This document shows positions 6,002-11,863 of a stretch of 11,863 nt of DNA, piece by piece. Location: assembly GCA_019911785.1 (NCBI GenBank), contig JAIOJM010000251.1, forward strand, positions 1-11,863, written 5' to 3'. The notes under the pieces are model-generated. The model was not told the origin of the DNA. It ran no database searches and saw only the letters and a list, made by a program, of their open reading frames with translations. This stretch comes from Sulfuricella sp. Its GTDB lineage: Bacteria > Pseudomonadota > Gammaproteobacteria > Burkholderiales > Sulfuricellaceae. Position 1 is the first letter of the stretch; each line of letters opens with the position of its first letter. Made by a program: the position numbers and the translations under genes.

Positions 6002-7203
6002 GCGGCTTCAACGTGGGAGGAAGGCTGCACGGGCACGCCAAGGAACCGGGAGCGCATCGCGGTCCAGGCCGGATTGCCGGCCCCGCCTCCGGCGGTCAGC
6101 ACCGATTCGAGCGGGGTCGCGCCCAGCTCCTGCAACAGGCGGTAACCCTGCGCCTCGATTCGGGCTATCCCCTCCAGCAGGCCATGCAGGAACAGGGTGT
6201 CGTCTTGCGGTCTGGGCGTCAGGCGCGGCTCCAGTTCGGGATCGTTGAGGGGGAAACGCTCTCCCGGCTTGAGCAGGGGGTAATAATCCAGGCCGCTGTC
6301 CGTTTCTGGATGAATGCGGGCACTCAATTCTTCCAGCCGGGCGGCGCTGAAAAACGATCGCAGCACCGCGCCGCCGCTGTTGGAGGCACCGCCCGCCAGC
6401 CACAGGTTGCCGATACGGTGGCTGTAGATGCCGTATTGCGCCGCGTCCACCCGCTTCCCGCTCAGCAGTTTCAGCACCAGGGTCGATCCGAGCGAAGTCA
6501 CTGCCTGGCCGGGGCGGCTGGCCCCGCTGGCGATAAAGGCGGCGATACTGTCGGTGGTGCCGGCACGAATGAAACAGTCGCGGGGAAGGGAGAAGCGTTC
6601 GGCGATTTCGGCGGTGACCGGGCCGATCGCGGTTCCTGGTGCCAGGACGCGCGGCAACAGTGGGGCCACCGTCAGGCGCAGCAGCCATTCCGGGTAGCGC
6701 AGGGTTTCCGGGTCGAAGCCGAGCTTGAGGCTGTTGTGGTAATCGCTGATGCCCGGCCTGCCATGCAGTAGTGAGGCCAGCCAGTCGGCCTGGTGCAGGA
6801 AAAAACGGGCGCAGGGAAATTCGGGCTGTTTCTGGAACCAGAGCAGCTTCGCCAGGCTGGAACTTGCGCTCAGCACCGGATGGCCGGGTGGGGCGATCTG
6901 TGCAAGCTGCTTTGCCTCAACCTTAGCCCGCGCATCGTTGTAAGGCAGAGGCGGGCAAAGCGGCTGGTTGTCAGCGTCGCACGATAGCGCGGTGGTTGAA
7001 GTGCCGTTGATGGCGATGGCGCTAAGTACTCGCCGGATGTCTGCCGGGATTTGGCCGATCAGGTCGAACAGGGCGGCGCGCCAGGTTTCCGCGGTTTGAT
7101 CACTGAAAACCCGACGCGCCTCGGCGAGTATGGTTCCACCGCCGTCTATGGCAATGGCGCGGGCGCCGCTGGTGCCGAAGTCGATGCCTAGAAAAGTTTG
7201 CAA
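5875..7203 (-). CDS. FGGY-family carbohydrate kinase, D-ribulokinase-like
   Basis: 442 residues of the ATPase fold used by FGGY kinases. The N-terminal phosphate motif is FLGIDFGTSGARA (4-16). INGTSTTAL lies at 65-73, the presumed catalytic base Asp218 in AGTTDSIAAF, the second phosphate motif TSLGSTLVL (236-244), and an adenosine motif AGGGAGNPAW (371-380). YNDARA, SSSLAKLLW, HQADWL and SDYHNSLKLGFDPE resemble the short D-ribulokinase group known from plants and cyanobacteria, so phosphorylation of D-ribulose is the best guess; another pentulose is possible. The start is TTG 7203, because the phosphate motif begins four residues later and no earlier in-frame start exists. No Shine-Dalgarno is visible, and a palindromic repeat begins 7 nt upstream. 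The last 40 or so residues overlap the permease antisense and look like low-conservation tail. It lies downstream of queF on the same strand, 114 bp apart. Confidence 0.88.
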   Translation of the reverse strand: MQTFLGIDFGTSGARAIAIDGGGTILAEARRVFSDQTAETWRAALFDLIGQIPADIRRVLSAIAINGTSTTALSCDADNQPLCPPLPYNDARAKVEAKQLAQIAPPGHPVLSASSSLAKLLWFQKQPEFPCARFFLHQADWLASLLHGRPGISDYHNSLKLGFDPETLRYPEWLLRLTVAPLLPRVLAPGTAIGPVTAEIAERFSLPRDCFIRAGTTDSIAAFIASGASRPGQAVTSLGSTLVLKLLSGKRVDAAQYGIYSHRIGNLWLAGGASNSGGAVLRSFFSAARLEELSARIHPETDSGLDYYPLLKPGERFPLNDPELEPRLTPRPQDDTLFLHGLLEGIARIEAQGYRLLQELGATPLESVLTAGGGAGNPAWTAMRSRFLGVPVQPSSHVEAAYGAALLAARADPSSLPENRLAATIIAPPSHSCAVITSPARR

Positions 7204-7210
7204 GGCAAGC

Positions 7211-7315
7211 GGTGAGCTGTGAGCGGTAAGCTGTGAGCGGTAAACTGTGAGCGGTAAACTGCACCCCTCGCACCCTTCACCACTTACTGCTCACTGCTCA
7301 CCGCTTACCGTTACC
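7211..7315. repeat. Heptamer palindrome Qb between queF and the sugar kinase
   Basis: Left arm 7211-7261 is an unbroken tandem of 7-mers: GGTGAGC, TGTGAGC, GGTAAGC, TGTGAGC, GGTAAAC, TGTGAGC, GGTAAAC. This gives an apparent 14-bp unit repeated more than three times. Right arm 7283-7315 reads, on the reverse strand, as GGTAAGC, GGTGAGC, AGTGAGC and a partial AGTAAG, preceded by GGTAAC. A C-rich stretch of about 20 nt separates the arms. The element fills nearly the whole gap, ending 2 nt from the queF stop and 7 nt from the kinase TTG. Confidence 0.88.
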
Positions 7316-7317
7316 TA

Positions 7318-7737
7318 TTATCCGCGGGTATTGGAATTGGCCTCGAATGCGGTCAAATCGACGCGCGGCTGCGGTTCCCAGCCCGGCTTGCGGTGCTCGG
7401 CCACGACATTGGTGAAGATGCCGCCGCGCACGTAGAATTTCGCCGTCAGGCGCATGAAACGCGGCTGAGTCGCGGCCACCAGGTCGTTCAGGATGCGGTT
7501 GGTGACGGCTTCGTGAAATGCGCCCTCGTTGCGGAACGACCAGATGTACATCTTCAGGCTCTTCAGTTCGACACATTTCTGATCCGCGATATAGTCGAGA
7601 TACAGCGTGGCGAAGTCGGGCTGACCGGTCTTCGGGCACAAACAGGTGAACTCCGGGATTTCCATGTGGATATGGTAATCGCGTTCCGGGTTCGGGTTGT
7701 CGAAGGTTTCCAGGGTCTTGCTGGGTTGGCTGGCCAT
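7318..7737 (-). CDS. queF: NADPH-dependent 7-cyano-7-deazaguanine reductase (preQ0 reductase)
   Basis: 139 residues, the short single-domain QueF type. It reduces the nitrile of preQ0 to the aminomethyl group of preQ1 with NADPH, on the way to queuosine in tRNA wobble positions. The catalytic Cys34 lies in [13 protein letters not shown] (30-42), with Asp41 as the family's proton donor. The QueF signature E57-L-K-S-L-K62 is followed by the SFRNEG.FHE motif (67-76). ATG 7737 starts [17 protein letters not shown], typical of the family. Upstream in-frame codons to 7866 are open but read through the Qc repeat (for example [11 protein letters not shown]), so they are rejected. A perfect -10 lies about 37 nt upstream. 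The gene is divergent from smc and may be co-transcribed with the FGGY kinase. Confidence 0.96.
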   Translation of the reverse strand: MASQPSKTLETFDNPNPERDYHIHMEIPEFTCLCPKTGQPDFATLYLDYIADQKCVELKSLKMYIWSFRNEGAFHEAVTNRILNDLVAATQPRFMRLTAKFYVRGGIFTNVVAEHRKPGWEPQPRVDLTAFEANSNTRG

Positions 7738-7773
7738 TTTCGCACTCTCAAGTAAATCGGTTAAAATGCTGTC

Positions 7774-7779
7774 ATTATA
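7774..7779 (-). promoter_or_regulatory. queF -10 element
   Basis: On the minus strand a perfect TATAAT spans 7779-7774, 36 nt upstream of the queF ATG. No good TTGACA lies 16-18 bp further up, because that position falls in repeat Qc, which begins at 7788. An activator or a weak -35 would be required. Confidence 0.5.
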
Positions 7780-7787
7780 CGCGGATA

Positions 7788-7881
7788 GGTGAGGGGTGAG
7801 AGGATAAGGGTGAGGCGAAAAACACTGGGACAGCGCGGGTTTTGACTTGGCCGCCTCACCTCTCACACCTCACTCCTCACG
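7788..7881. repeat. Heptamer palindrome Qc between queF and smc
   Basis: Left arm 7788-7817 is GGTGAGG, GGTGAGA, GGATAAG, GGTGAGG, then CG. Right arm 7852-7881, read on the reverse strand, is CGTGAGG, AGTGAGG, TGTGAGA, GGTGAGG, then CG. The inner nine bases (7809-7817 and 7852-7860) pair perfectly; outer heptamers match loosely. The spacer is 34 nt. The right arm ends 5 nt before the smc start codon and the left arm lies 8 nt beyond the queF -10, so it occupies the core of a divergent promoter region. Confidence 0.87.
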
Positions 7882-7886
7882 GAATT

Positions 7887-10800
7887 ATGCGTCTCACCCA
7901 CATCAAACTCGCCGGCTTCAAGTCTTTCGTCGATCCCACCACGATCCCCGTCCCTGGGCAGCGGGTTGGCGTTGTCGGCCCGAATGGTTGCGGCAAGTCC
8001 AACGTGATCGACGCGGTGCGCTGGGTGCTGGGCGAATCGCGGGCGCGGGAGCTGCGCGGCGAATCCATGCAGGACGTGATTTTCAGCGGCTCTGCAACGC
8101 GCAAGGCGGTGAGTCGAGCCAGCGTCGAGCTGATCTTCGACAATAGCCTGGGCAAGACCGCCGGGCAATGGTCGCAGTACGCTGAAATCGCCGTCAAAAG
8201 GATACTCAGCCGCAGCGGCGAGTCCGCCTACTACATCAACAACCTGCACGTCCGTCGCCGCGATATCACCGATATTTTCCTGGGTACCGGGCTGGGCGCG
8301 CGCGCCTACGCCATCATCGAGCAGGGAATGATCTCGCGCATCATCGAGGCGCGACCCGAGGAGTTGCGCGTTTTTCTGGAAGAGGCTGCGGGAATTTCCA
8401 AATACAAGGAACGGCGCCGCGAAACCGAGCTGCGCATGAAGGATACCCGCGAGAACCTGCTGCGCGTCGAGGATGTGCGCCAGGAACTGGGCAAGCAGAT
8501 CGGCAAGCTGGAAACACAGGCCGAGGTGGCACAGCAGTATCTGGCCTTGCAGGCCCAGTTGAAGCTGTCGCACAACCTGCTGGCGCTGCTCAGAAAGCGT
8601 GAGGCGGCAGCACAGTGCGAGCGCTGGCAGCGCGAAATGGCGCGCCTGAGCAACGAGCTGGAAGCGGAAAACGCGCGCCTGCGCCAAGCCGAGAGCCAGC
8701 TGGAACAGTCGCGGGAAGCCCATTACGCGGCCAGCGATGCGCTGCATGAGGCGCAGGGCGGCATTTATGCGGCCAATGCCGAGGTTTCCAAGCTGGAGCA
8801 GACCTTGCAGCACCAGCGCGAAAGCCGCCAGCGCCTGGCCACGCAGTCCGCCGCCCTGCGCGAACAGGGCGAGCGCCTGGCAAGGCAGCGCGACGAGGCG
8901 CTGGCAGCCCTGGAACGCTGGCGCGGCGAATTTGCGGTGGCGGGTGAGCGCGTGGTGCAGAACCAGGAACAGCTGGAGCGGGAGGGCCGCAATCTGCCGC
9001 TGGCGGAAGAGAGTTTCCGCGATTGCCAGCGGCGCTACAGCGAGCTGCAACGTAGCCTCGCCCAAGCCGAGCAGGCGAAGCAGATCGAGGAAACCCATCG
9101 CACCCATGCGCAAAGGAACCGACAGCAACTGCAAGCCAGGCAGCAGCGACTGCAGCAGGAGGCCGGCAGCTTGCCGCGCTTCGATGTCGCGATGCTGTCG
9201 CAGAAAGAGGTCGAGCTTGCCGATGTGGCAGGCCAGTTCGAAACAGTTCAGGCTGAATTGGCGCGGCTGCTTGCGGTGTTGCCCGAACTGGAAAAGGGTG
9301 CGCGCGAGGCCAGGGAAGTGCTGCATGCGGAGCAGCGGCTGGCCACCGAGCTGGAAGCCCGGCTGAACGCCCTGAAACACCTGCAAAGCCGCCTCGACCA
9401 TAACCAGAAATTGCAGGCGTGGCTGGCGAAGCACCAGCTGGCAAGCTTGCCGCGGCTGTGGAACAGCCTGCGCATAGAAGCGGGCTGGGAAGATGCGCTG
9501 GAAAGCGTGCTGGGCGAGCGCCTGAATAGTATTGCGCTGGAAAGCATCGATCAGGCGCAGGAGTGGATGGGGGATGCACCGCCGGCGGCGGTCACCGCAT
9601 TCGAAGTTGCTCCCTCCCCCCCGGCGGGGGAGGGTTGGGGAGAGGGGGTAATTCCCTTGTCCCGCTATGTTTCTTGGGCAGATGGCAGCCCCCCCTCATT
9701 CCTGGGCGACTGGCTGGCCAATATCTATGTAACCGAAAACCCCGCCGAGGGTTTTGCTCAGCGTAAAGCGCTGCCGCGCGGGGCGATGCTGGTGTCGCGC
9801 GCGGGCCATGTTTTTACCCGCCACAGCATTCGTTTCCATGCGCCGCAAAGCGAGCTGCACGGGGTACTGGCACGCCAGCGCGAAATCGAGCAGCTGCAGG
9901 CTGATCTTGAAGTGAAACAGGCGGCGCTGGCGCAGCGGAAGACCATGATGGTCCAGGCCGAGTCCGCGCTGGCGCAGCAGCAGAAAGACATTGTCCGGCT
10001 GCGCAGCGCAACGGGTGAAGCGCAGCAGAAGCAGCATCGCCTGCAACTCGAGGTGCAGCGGCTGGTGCAGGTCAGGCAGCAGGCCGAGCAGCGTCAAAAA
10101 GGGATTGCAGCGGAACAGGAGGAAATCGCCGAACAGCTTGACTCTGAGAGCGAGCAACTTGCTGCGGCGGAAGCCAGTCTGAAGCAGGGTCGCAGCCAGA
10201 TCGAGGCGCTGCGCGAGCAGCTGGATGAAACCCGCCAGGAGCGCTCAGGTGTTGAGCAAAATCTCAACCGGCAACGCGAGGCGCTACGGCAGACCGAGCG
10301 CGCCGCGCAGGAGGCGGTGTTCGTCGAGAAGAACTGCCTGAACAAGATCGGTGAACTGGAAGTTTCAAGCGCCCAACTCGCCGAACAGGCACGGGAAGCG
10401 GCCATCCAGCTTGAAAACCTGCTCGCCGAACAGCAGGGGTTCAGCGAGGAACCGTTGAGCCAGGCACTGCAGCAGGCATTGGCCCAGCAGCAGGAGAAGG
10501 AGAAGGCGTTGGCGCTGGCGCGCGATGCCTTGGCCGAGGCGGCGAACAGCCTGCGCGAGCTGGAGCAGCAGCGCATGAGCAGCGAGCAGAAGCTCCAGCC
10601 GCTGCGCGACCAGATCGGCGAGCTGCGCCTCAAGGAACAGGAGGCGCGCCTTGGCCAGGAACAGTACGAGGGCCAACTCAGGGAGGCCGGTGCCGACGAG
10701 GCGGAACTGGTGCAAGCGATGGAAAAAAATCTCAGGCCCAATGCCTTGCAGGGCGAGATCGTCAGGCTCACGGCGGAAATCGAAGCGCTCGGCGCGGTCA

Positions 10801-11411
10801 ACCTGGCCGCGCTGGAAGAGTTGCAAGGCAGCCGGGAGCGCAAGGGCTATCTCGAATCCCAGGCCAACGACCTGAACGAGGCCATAGCCACGCTGGAGCA
10901 GGCGATCCGCCGCATCGACCGGGAAACGCGGGAGCGCCTGCAAAGCACATATGATCAGGTCAACCGCAATTTCGGCGAGCTTTTCCCGTCGCTGTTCGGC
11001 GGCGGGCAGGCTCGCCTGGTACTGACCGGCGAGGAAATTCTCGATGCCGGCATCCAGATCATCGCCCAGCCGCCGGGCAAGAAGAACAGCTCGATCCACC
11101 TGCTGTCGGGCGGGGAGAAGGCCCTGACCGCGCTGGCGCTGACCTTTTCCCTGTTCCAGCTCAATCCGGCACCTTTCTGCCTGCTCGACGAGGTGGACGC
11201 GCCGCTCGACGATTCCAACACCGAGCGCTTCTGCGAGCTGGTGAAAAAAATGTCGCTGCAAACCCAGTTCGTTTACATCAGCCATAATAAGATCACCATG
11301 GAAATGGCGGAGCAGCTGGTCGGCGTCACCATGCAGGAGATGGGCGTGTCGCGCGTGGTGGCGGTGGACATCGAAGAGGCGATGCGGATGAAGGATGAAG
11401 TGCCGGCGTGA
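7887..11411 (+). CDS. smc: Chromosome segregation protein SMC
   Basis: 1174 residues, full SMC length. Order: N-terminal ATPase head with GFKSFVDPT (10-18) and Walker A GPNGCGKSN (31-39); a first long coiled coil rich in Gln, Glu, Arg and Leu (about 165-490); the hinge (about 500-650); a second coiled coil (about 665-1010); and the C-terminal head with signature LSGGEKALTALAL (1073-1085) and Walker B CLLDEVDAPLDD (Asp1101, Glu1102). Homodimers with ScpA/ScpB load on and compact the chromosome; ATP binding engages the two heads. Start ATG 7887 opens MRLTHIKLAGFKSF, as in family members; in-frame codons from 7842 are repeat Qc translation. GGA lies close upstream. The hinge contains PSPPAGEGWGEG (576-587), read from a GC-rich hairpin repeat. 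scpA/scpB are not in the window; zipA follows, an order usual in betaproteobacteria. Confidence 0.97.
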   Translation: MRLTHIKLAGFKSFVDPTTIPVPGQRVGVVGPNGCGKSNVIDAVRWVLGESRARELRGESMQDVIFSGSATRKAVSRASVELIFDNSLGKTAGQWSQYAEIAVKRILSRSGESAYYINNLHVRRRDITDIFLGTGLGARAYAIIEQGMISRIIEARPEELRVFLEEAAGISKYKERRRETELRMKDTRENLLRVEDVRQELGKQIGKLETQAEVAQQYLALQAQLKLSHNLLALLRKREAAAQCERWQREMARLSNELEAENARLRQAESQLEQSREAHYAASDALHEAQGGIYAANAEVSKLEQTLQHQRESRQRLATQSAALREQGERLARQRDEALAALERWRGEFAVAGERVVQNQEQLEREGRNLPLAEESFRDCQRRYSELQRSLAQAEQAKQIEETHRTHAQRNRQQLQARQQRLQQEAGSLPRFDVAMLSQKEVELADVAGQFETVQAELARLLAVLPELEKGAREAREVLHAEQRLATELEARLNALKHLQSRLDHNQKLQAWLAKHQLASLPRLWNSLRIEAGWEDALESVLGERLNSIALESIDQAQEWMGDAPPAAVTAFEVAPSPPAGEGWGEGVIPLSRYVSWADGSPPSFLGDWLANIYVTENPAEGFAQRKALPRGAMLVSRAGHVFTRHSIRFHAPQSELHGVLARQREIEQLQADLEVKQAALAQRKTMMVQAESALAQQQKDIVRLRSATGEAQQKQHRLQLEVQRLVQVRQQAEQRQKGIAAEQEEIAEQLDSESEQLAAAEASLKQGRSQIEALREQLDETRQERSGVEQNLNRQREALRQTERAAQEAVFVEKNCLNKIGELEVSSAQLAEQAREAAIQLENLLAEQQGFSEEPLSQALQQALAQQQEKEKALALARDALAEAANSLRELEQQRMSSEQKLQPLRDQIGELRLKEQEARLGQEQYEGQLREAGADEAELVQAMEKNLRPNALQGEIVRLTAEIEALGAVNLAALEELQGSRERKGYLESQANDLNEAIATLEQAIRRIDRETRERLQSTYDQVNRNFGELFPSLFGGGQARLVLTGEEILDAGIQIIAQPPGKKNSSIHLLSGGEKALTALALTFSLFQLNPAPFCLLDEVDAPLDDSNTERFCELVKKMSLQTQFVYISHNKITMEMAEQLVGVTMQEMGVSRVVAVDIEEAMRMKDEVPA
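9610..9648 (+). repeat. GC-rich hairpin repeat inside the smc hinge
   Basis: A 9-bp perfect stem, CCCTCCCCC (9612-9620) with GGGGGAGGG (9626-9634), closes a 5-nt loop, followed by TTGGGGAGAGGGGG. It is read in frame as APSPPAGEGWGEG. The sequence resembles a common proteobacterial extragenic repeat of the type that yields spurious PAGEGWGEG peptides (recognised from general experience). Base composition differs sharply from the surrounding coding sequence. Confidence 0.85.
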
Positions 11412-11438
11412 GTTATAATTCTGAAAAACGCTTTTATC

Positions 11439-11555
11439 CACAGATGAACACGGATTAACACAGATAAAACAATGTATTGCGGAAGATTTTCTATTCACCC
11501 AGAGGGTGCTCAGGGTAAGATATGATAACTCTATGATAATCTGTGTTAATCCGTG
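11439..11555. repeat. Intergenic palindromic repeat R4, CACGGAT/CACAGAT variant
   Basis: Left arm: CACAGAT (11439), CACGGAT (11449), CACAGAT (11459), exactly 10 bp apart. Right arm: ATCTGTG (11539) and ATCCGTG (11549). CACGGATTAACACAGAT (11449-11465) is perfectly inverted at 11539-11555, 17 bp. The 73-nt centre has a small hairpin CACCC-AGA-GGGTG (11496-11508) and a direct repeat of ATGATAA. It fills most of the smc to zipA gap (186 bp), starting 27 nt after the smc stop. Confidence 0.88.
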
Positions 11556-11597
11556 GCTAAACTGCTTTTTATAGGTTTATAGAATAACGGAAATTTT

Positions 11598-11863
11598 ATG
11601 AGCGAATTGCAAATCAGTTTACTGGCGATCGGTCTCCTGATCGTTGCCGGCGTGTACGGGTTTAACCGTTTCCAGGAAAGGAAGTATCGGCGCATCGCCG
11701 AGAAGGCTTTTCCCGCCAGGCAGGAGGATGTGCTGCTTGATAGCGGCGCTGACACCCTTCCGGATGCGCACGAAATTGCCGGTTTTCGCAAGGAGTCTCG
11801 GATCGAGCCGGTCGTGTCGGCCCTGCCGGATGAGATGCCAGTGGAGCCGGCAGAGGAACTGGA
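11598..11863 (+). CDS. zipA: Cell division protein ZipA (N-terminal part, 3' truncated by window)
   Basis: 88 codons are visible from ATG 11598, preceded by CGGAA about 8 nt upstream. The protein opens MSELQISLLAIGLLIVAGVYGFNRFQERKYRR: a single N-terminal membrane anchor (about 6-22) followed by a basic stretch, then an acidic, Pro/Glu-rich linker. ZipA anchors FtsZ polymers to the inner membrane through a C-terminal domain not in this window. The identification rests on the anchor-plus-charged-linker pattern, resemblance to betaproteobacterial ZipA starts, and position directly after smc, where zipA (and often ligA next) is expected. No independent promoter is clear; repeat R4 lies between it and smc. 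Confidence 0.85.
   Translation, partial: MSELQISLLAIGLLIVAGVYGFNRFQERKYRRIAEKAFPARQEDVLLDSGADTLPDAHEIAGFRKESRIEPVVSALPDEMPVEPAEEL

Noticed and set aside
5413..6771. 452-codon plus-strand frame across permease and kinase
   Set aside because: It overlaps two well-supported genes in other frames and translates to compositionally biased Gly/Arg/Ala-rich sequence.
7738..7866. N-terminal extension of QueF up to 7866
   Set aside because: It is repeat-derived sequence crossing the queF -10 element; ATG 7737 gives the normal short QueF length.
7842..7870. smc promoter with TTGACT at 7842-7847 as -35
   Set aside because: No hexamer 16-18 bp downstream resembles TATAAT, so the match is probably chance.
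7842..7886. N-terminal extension of SMC from 7842
   Set aside because: It reads through repeat Qc (for example [10 protein letters not shown]) and precedes the conserved SMC start MRLTHIKLAGFKSF.
7863..9434. Long open frame antisense to smc (minus strand), and a similar one at 10365-11498
   Set aside because: Low-complexity Leu/Gln/Arg-rich translations with no domain; they mirror the GC-rich coiled-coil codons of smc on the plus strand.
11414..11419. TATAAT just after the smc stop as a zipA promoter
   Set aside because: No acceptable -35 lies in the smc end, and the leader to zipA would be about 175 nt through R4; possible but not supported.

Overview
The window most likely comes from a betaproteobacterium, probably near the Nitrosomonadales/Gallionellales. 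It is GC-rich, has a smc-zipA neighbourhood, a DapC/DapD pair of the succinylase lysine route, and a c-di-GMP type EAL-receiver protein. Placement rests on protein resemblance and gene order only. It looks chromosomal: no transposase, integrase, phage gene, tRNA, rRNA or CRISPR array was seen.

Layout: (1) 2-763 (+), the 3' part of an EAL phosphodiesterase with a C-terminal receiver domain. (2) A minus-strand block read right to left: dapC (3635-4846), dapD (2690-3511), then a glutamine-dependent amidotransferase of the N-acetylglutaminylglutamine amide (NAGGN) type (760-2535). Its stop codon shares one CTAG with the stop of the EAL gene. (3) An EamA/DMT permease (5102-6001, +) divergent from dapC and overlapping tail to tail with an FGGY sugar kinase (5875-7203, -). 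(4) queF (7318-7737, -) upstream of the kinase on the same strand and divergent from smc. (5) smc (7887-11411, +), then the 5' end of zipA (11598 to the window end, +).

Most genes are core housekeeping: lysine and peptidoglycan precursor synthesis (dapC, dapD), queuosine (queF), chromosome organisation (smc) and division (zipA). The NAGGN-type amidotransferase, usually in an osmoprotectant gene set, sits here without its partners and follows dapD, where dapE might be expected.

The striking part is the intergenic DNA. Nearly every gap holds an imperfect palindrome whose two arms are short tandem arrays of a heptamer. Four copies use CACGAAT or its variants CACGGAT/CACAGAT, mostly spaced 9-10 bp (R1 to R4). 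Two others use directly abutting GTGAG-type heptamers and bracket queF. One repeat arm encodes the last six residues and the stop of DapC. A different GC-rich repeat lies in frame inside the smc hinge. Such sequences resemble intergenic repeats common in environmental genomes. I know of no established function for them, and they are the best candidate here for something undescribed.
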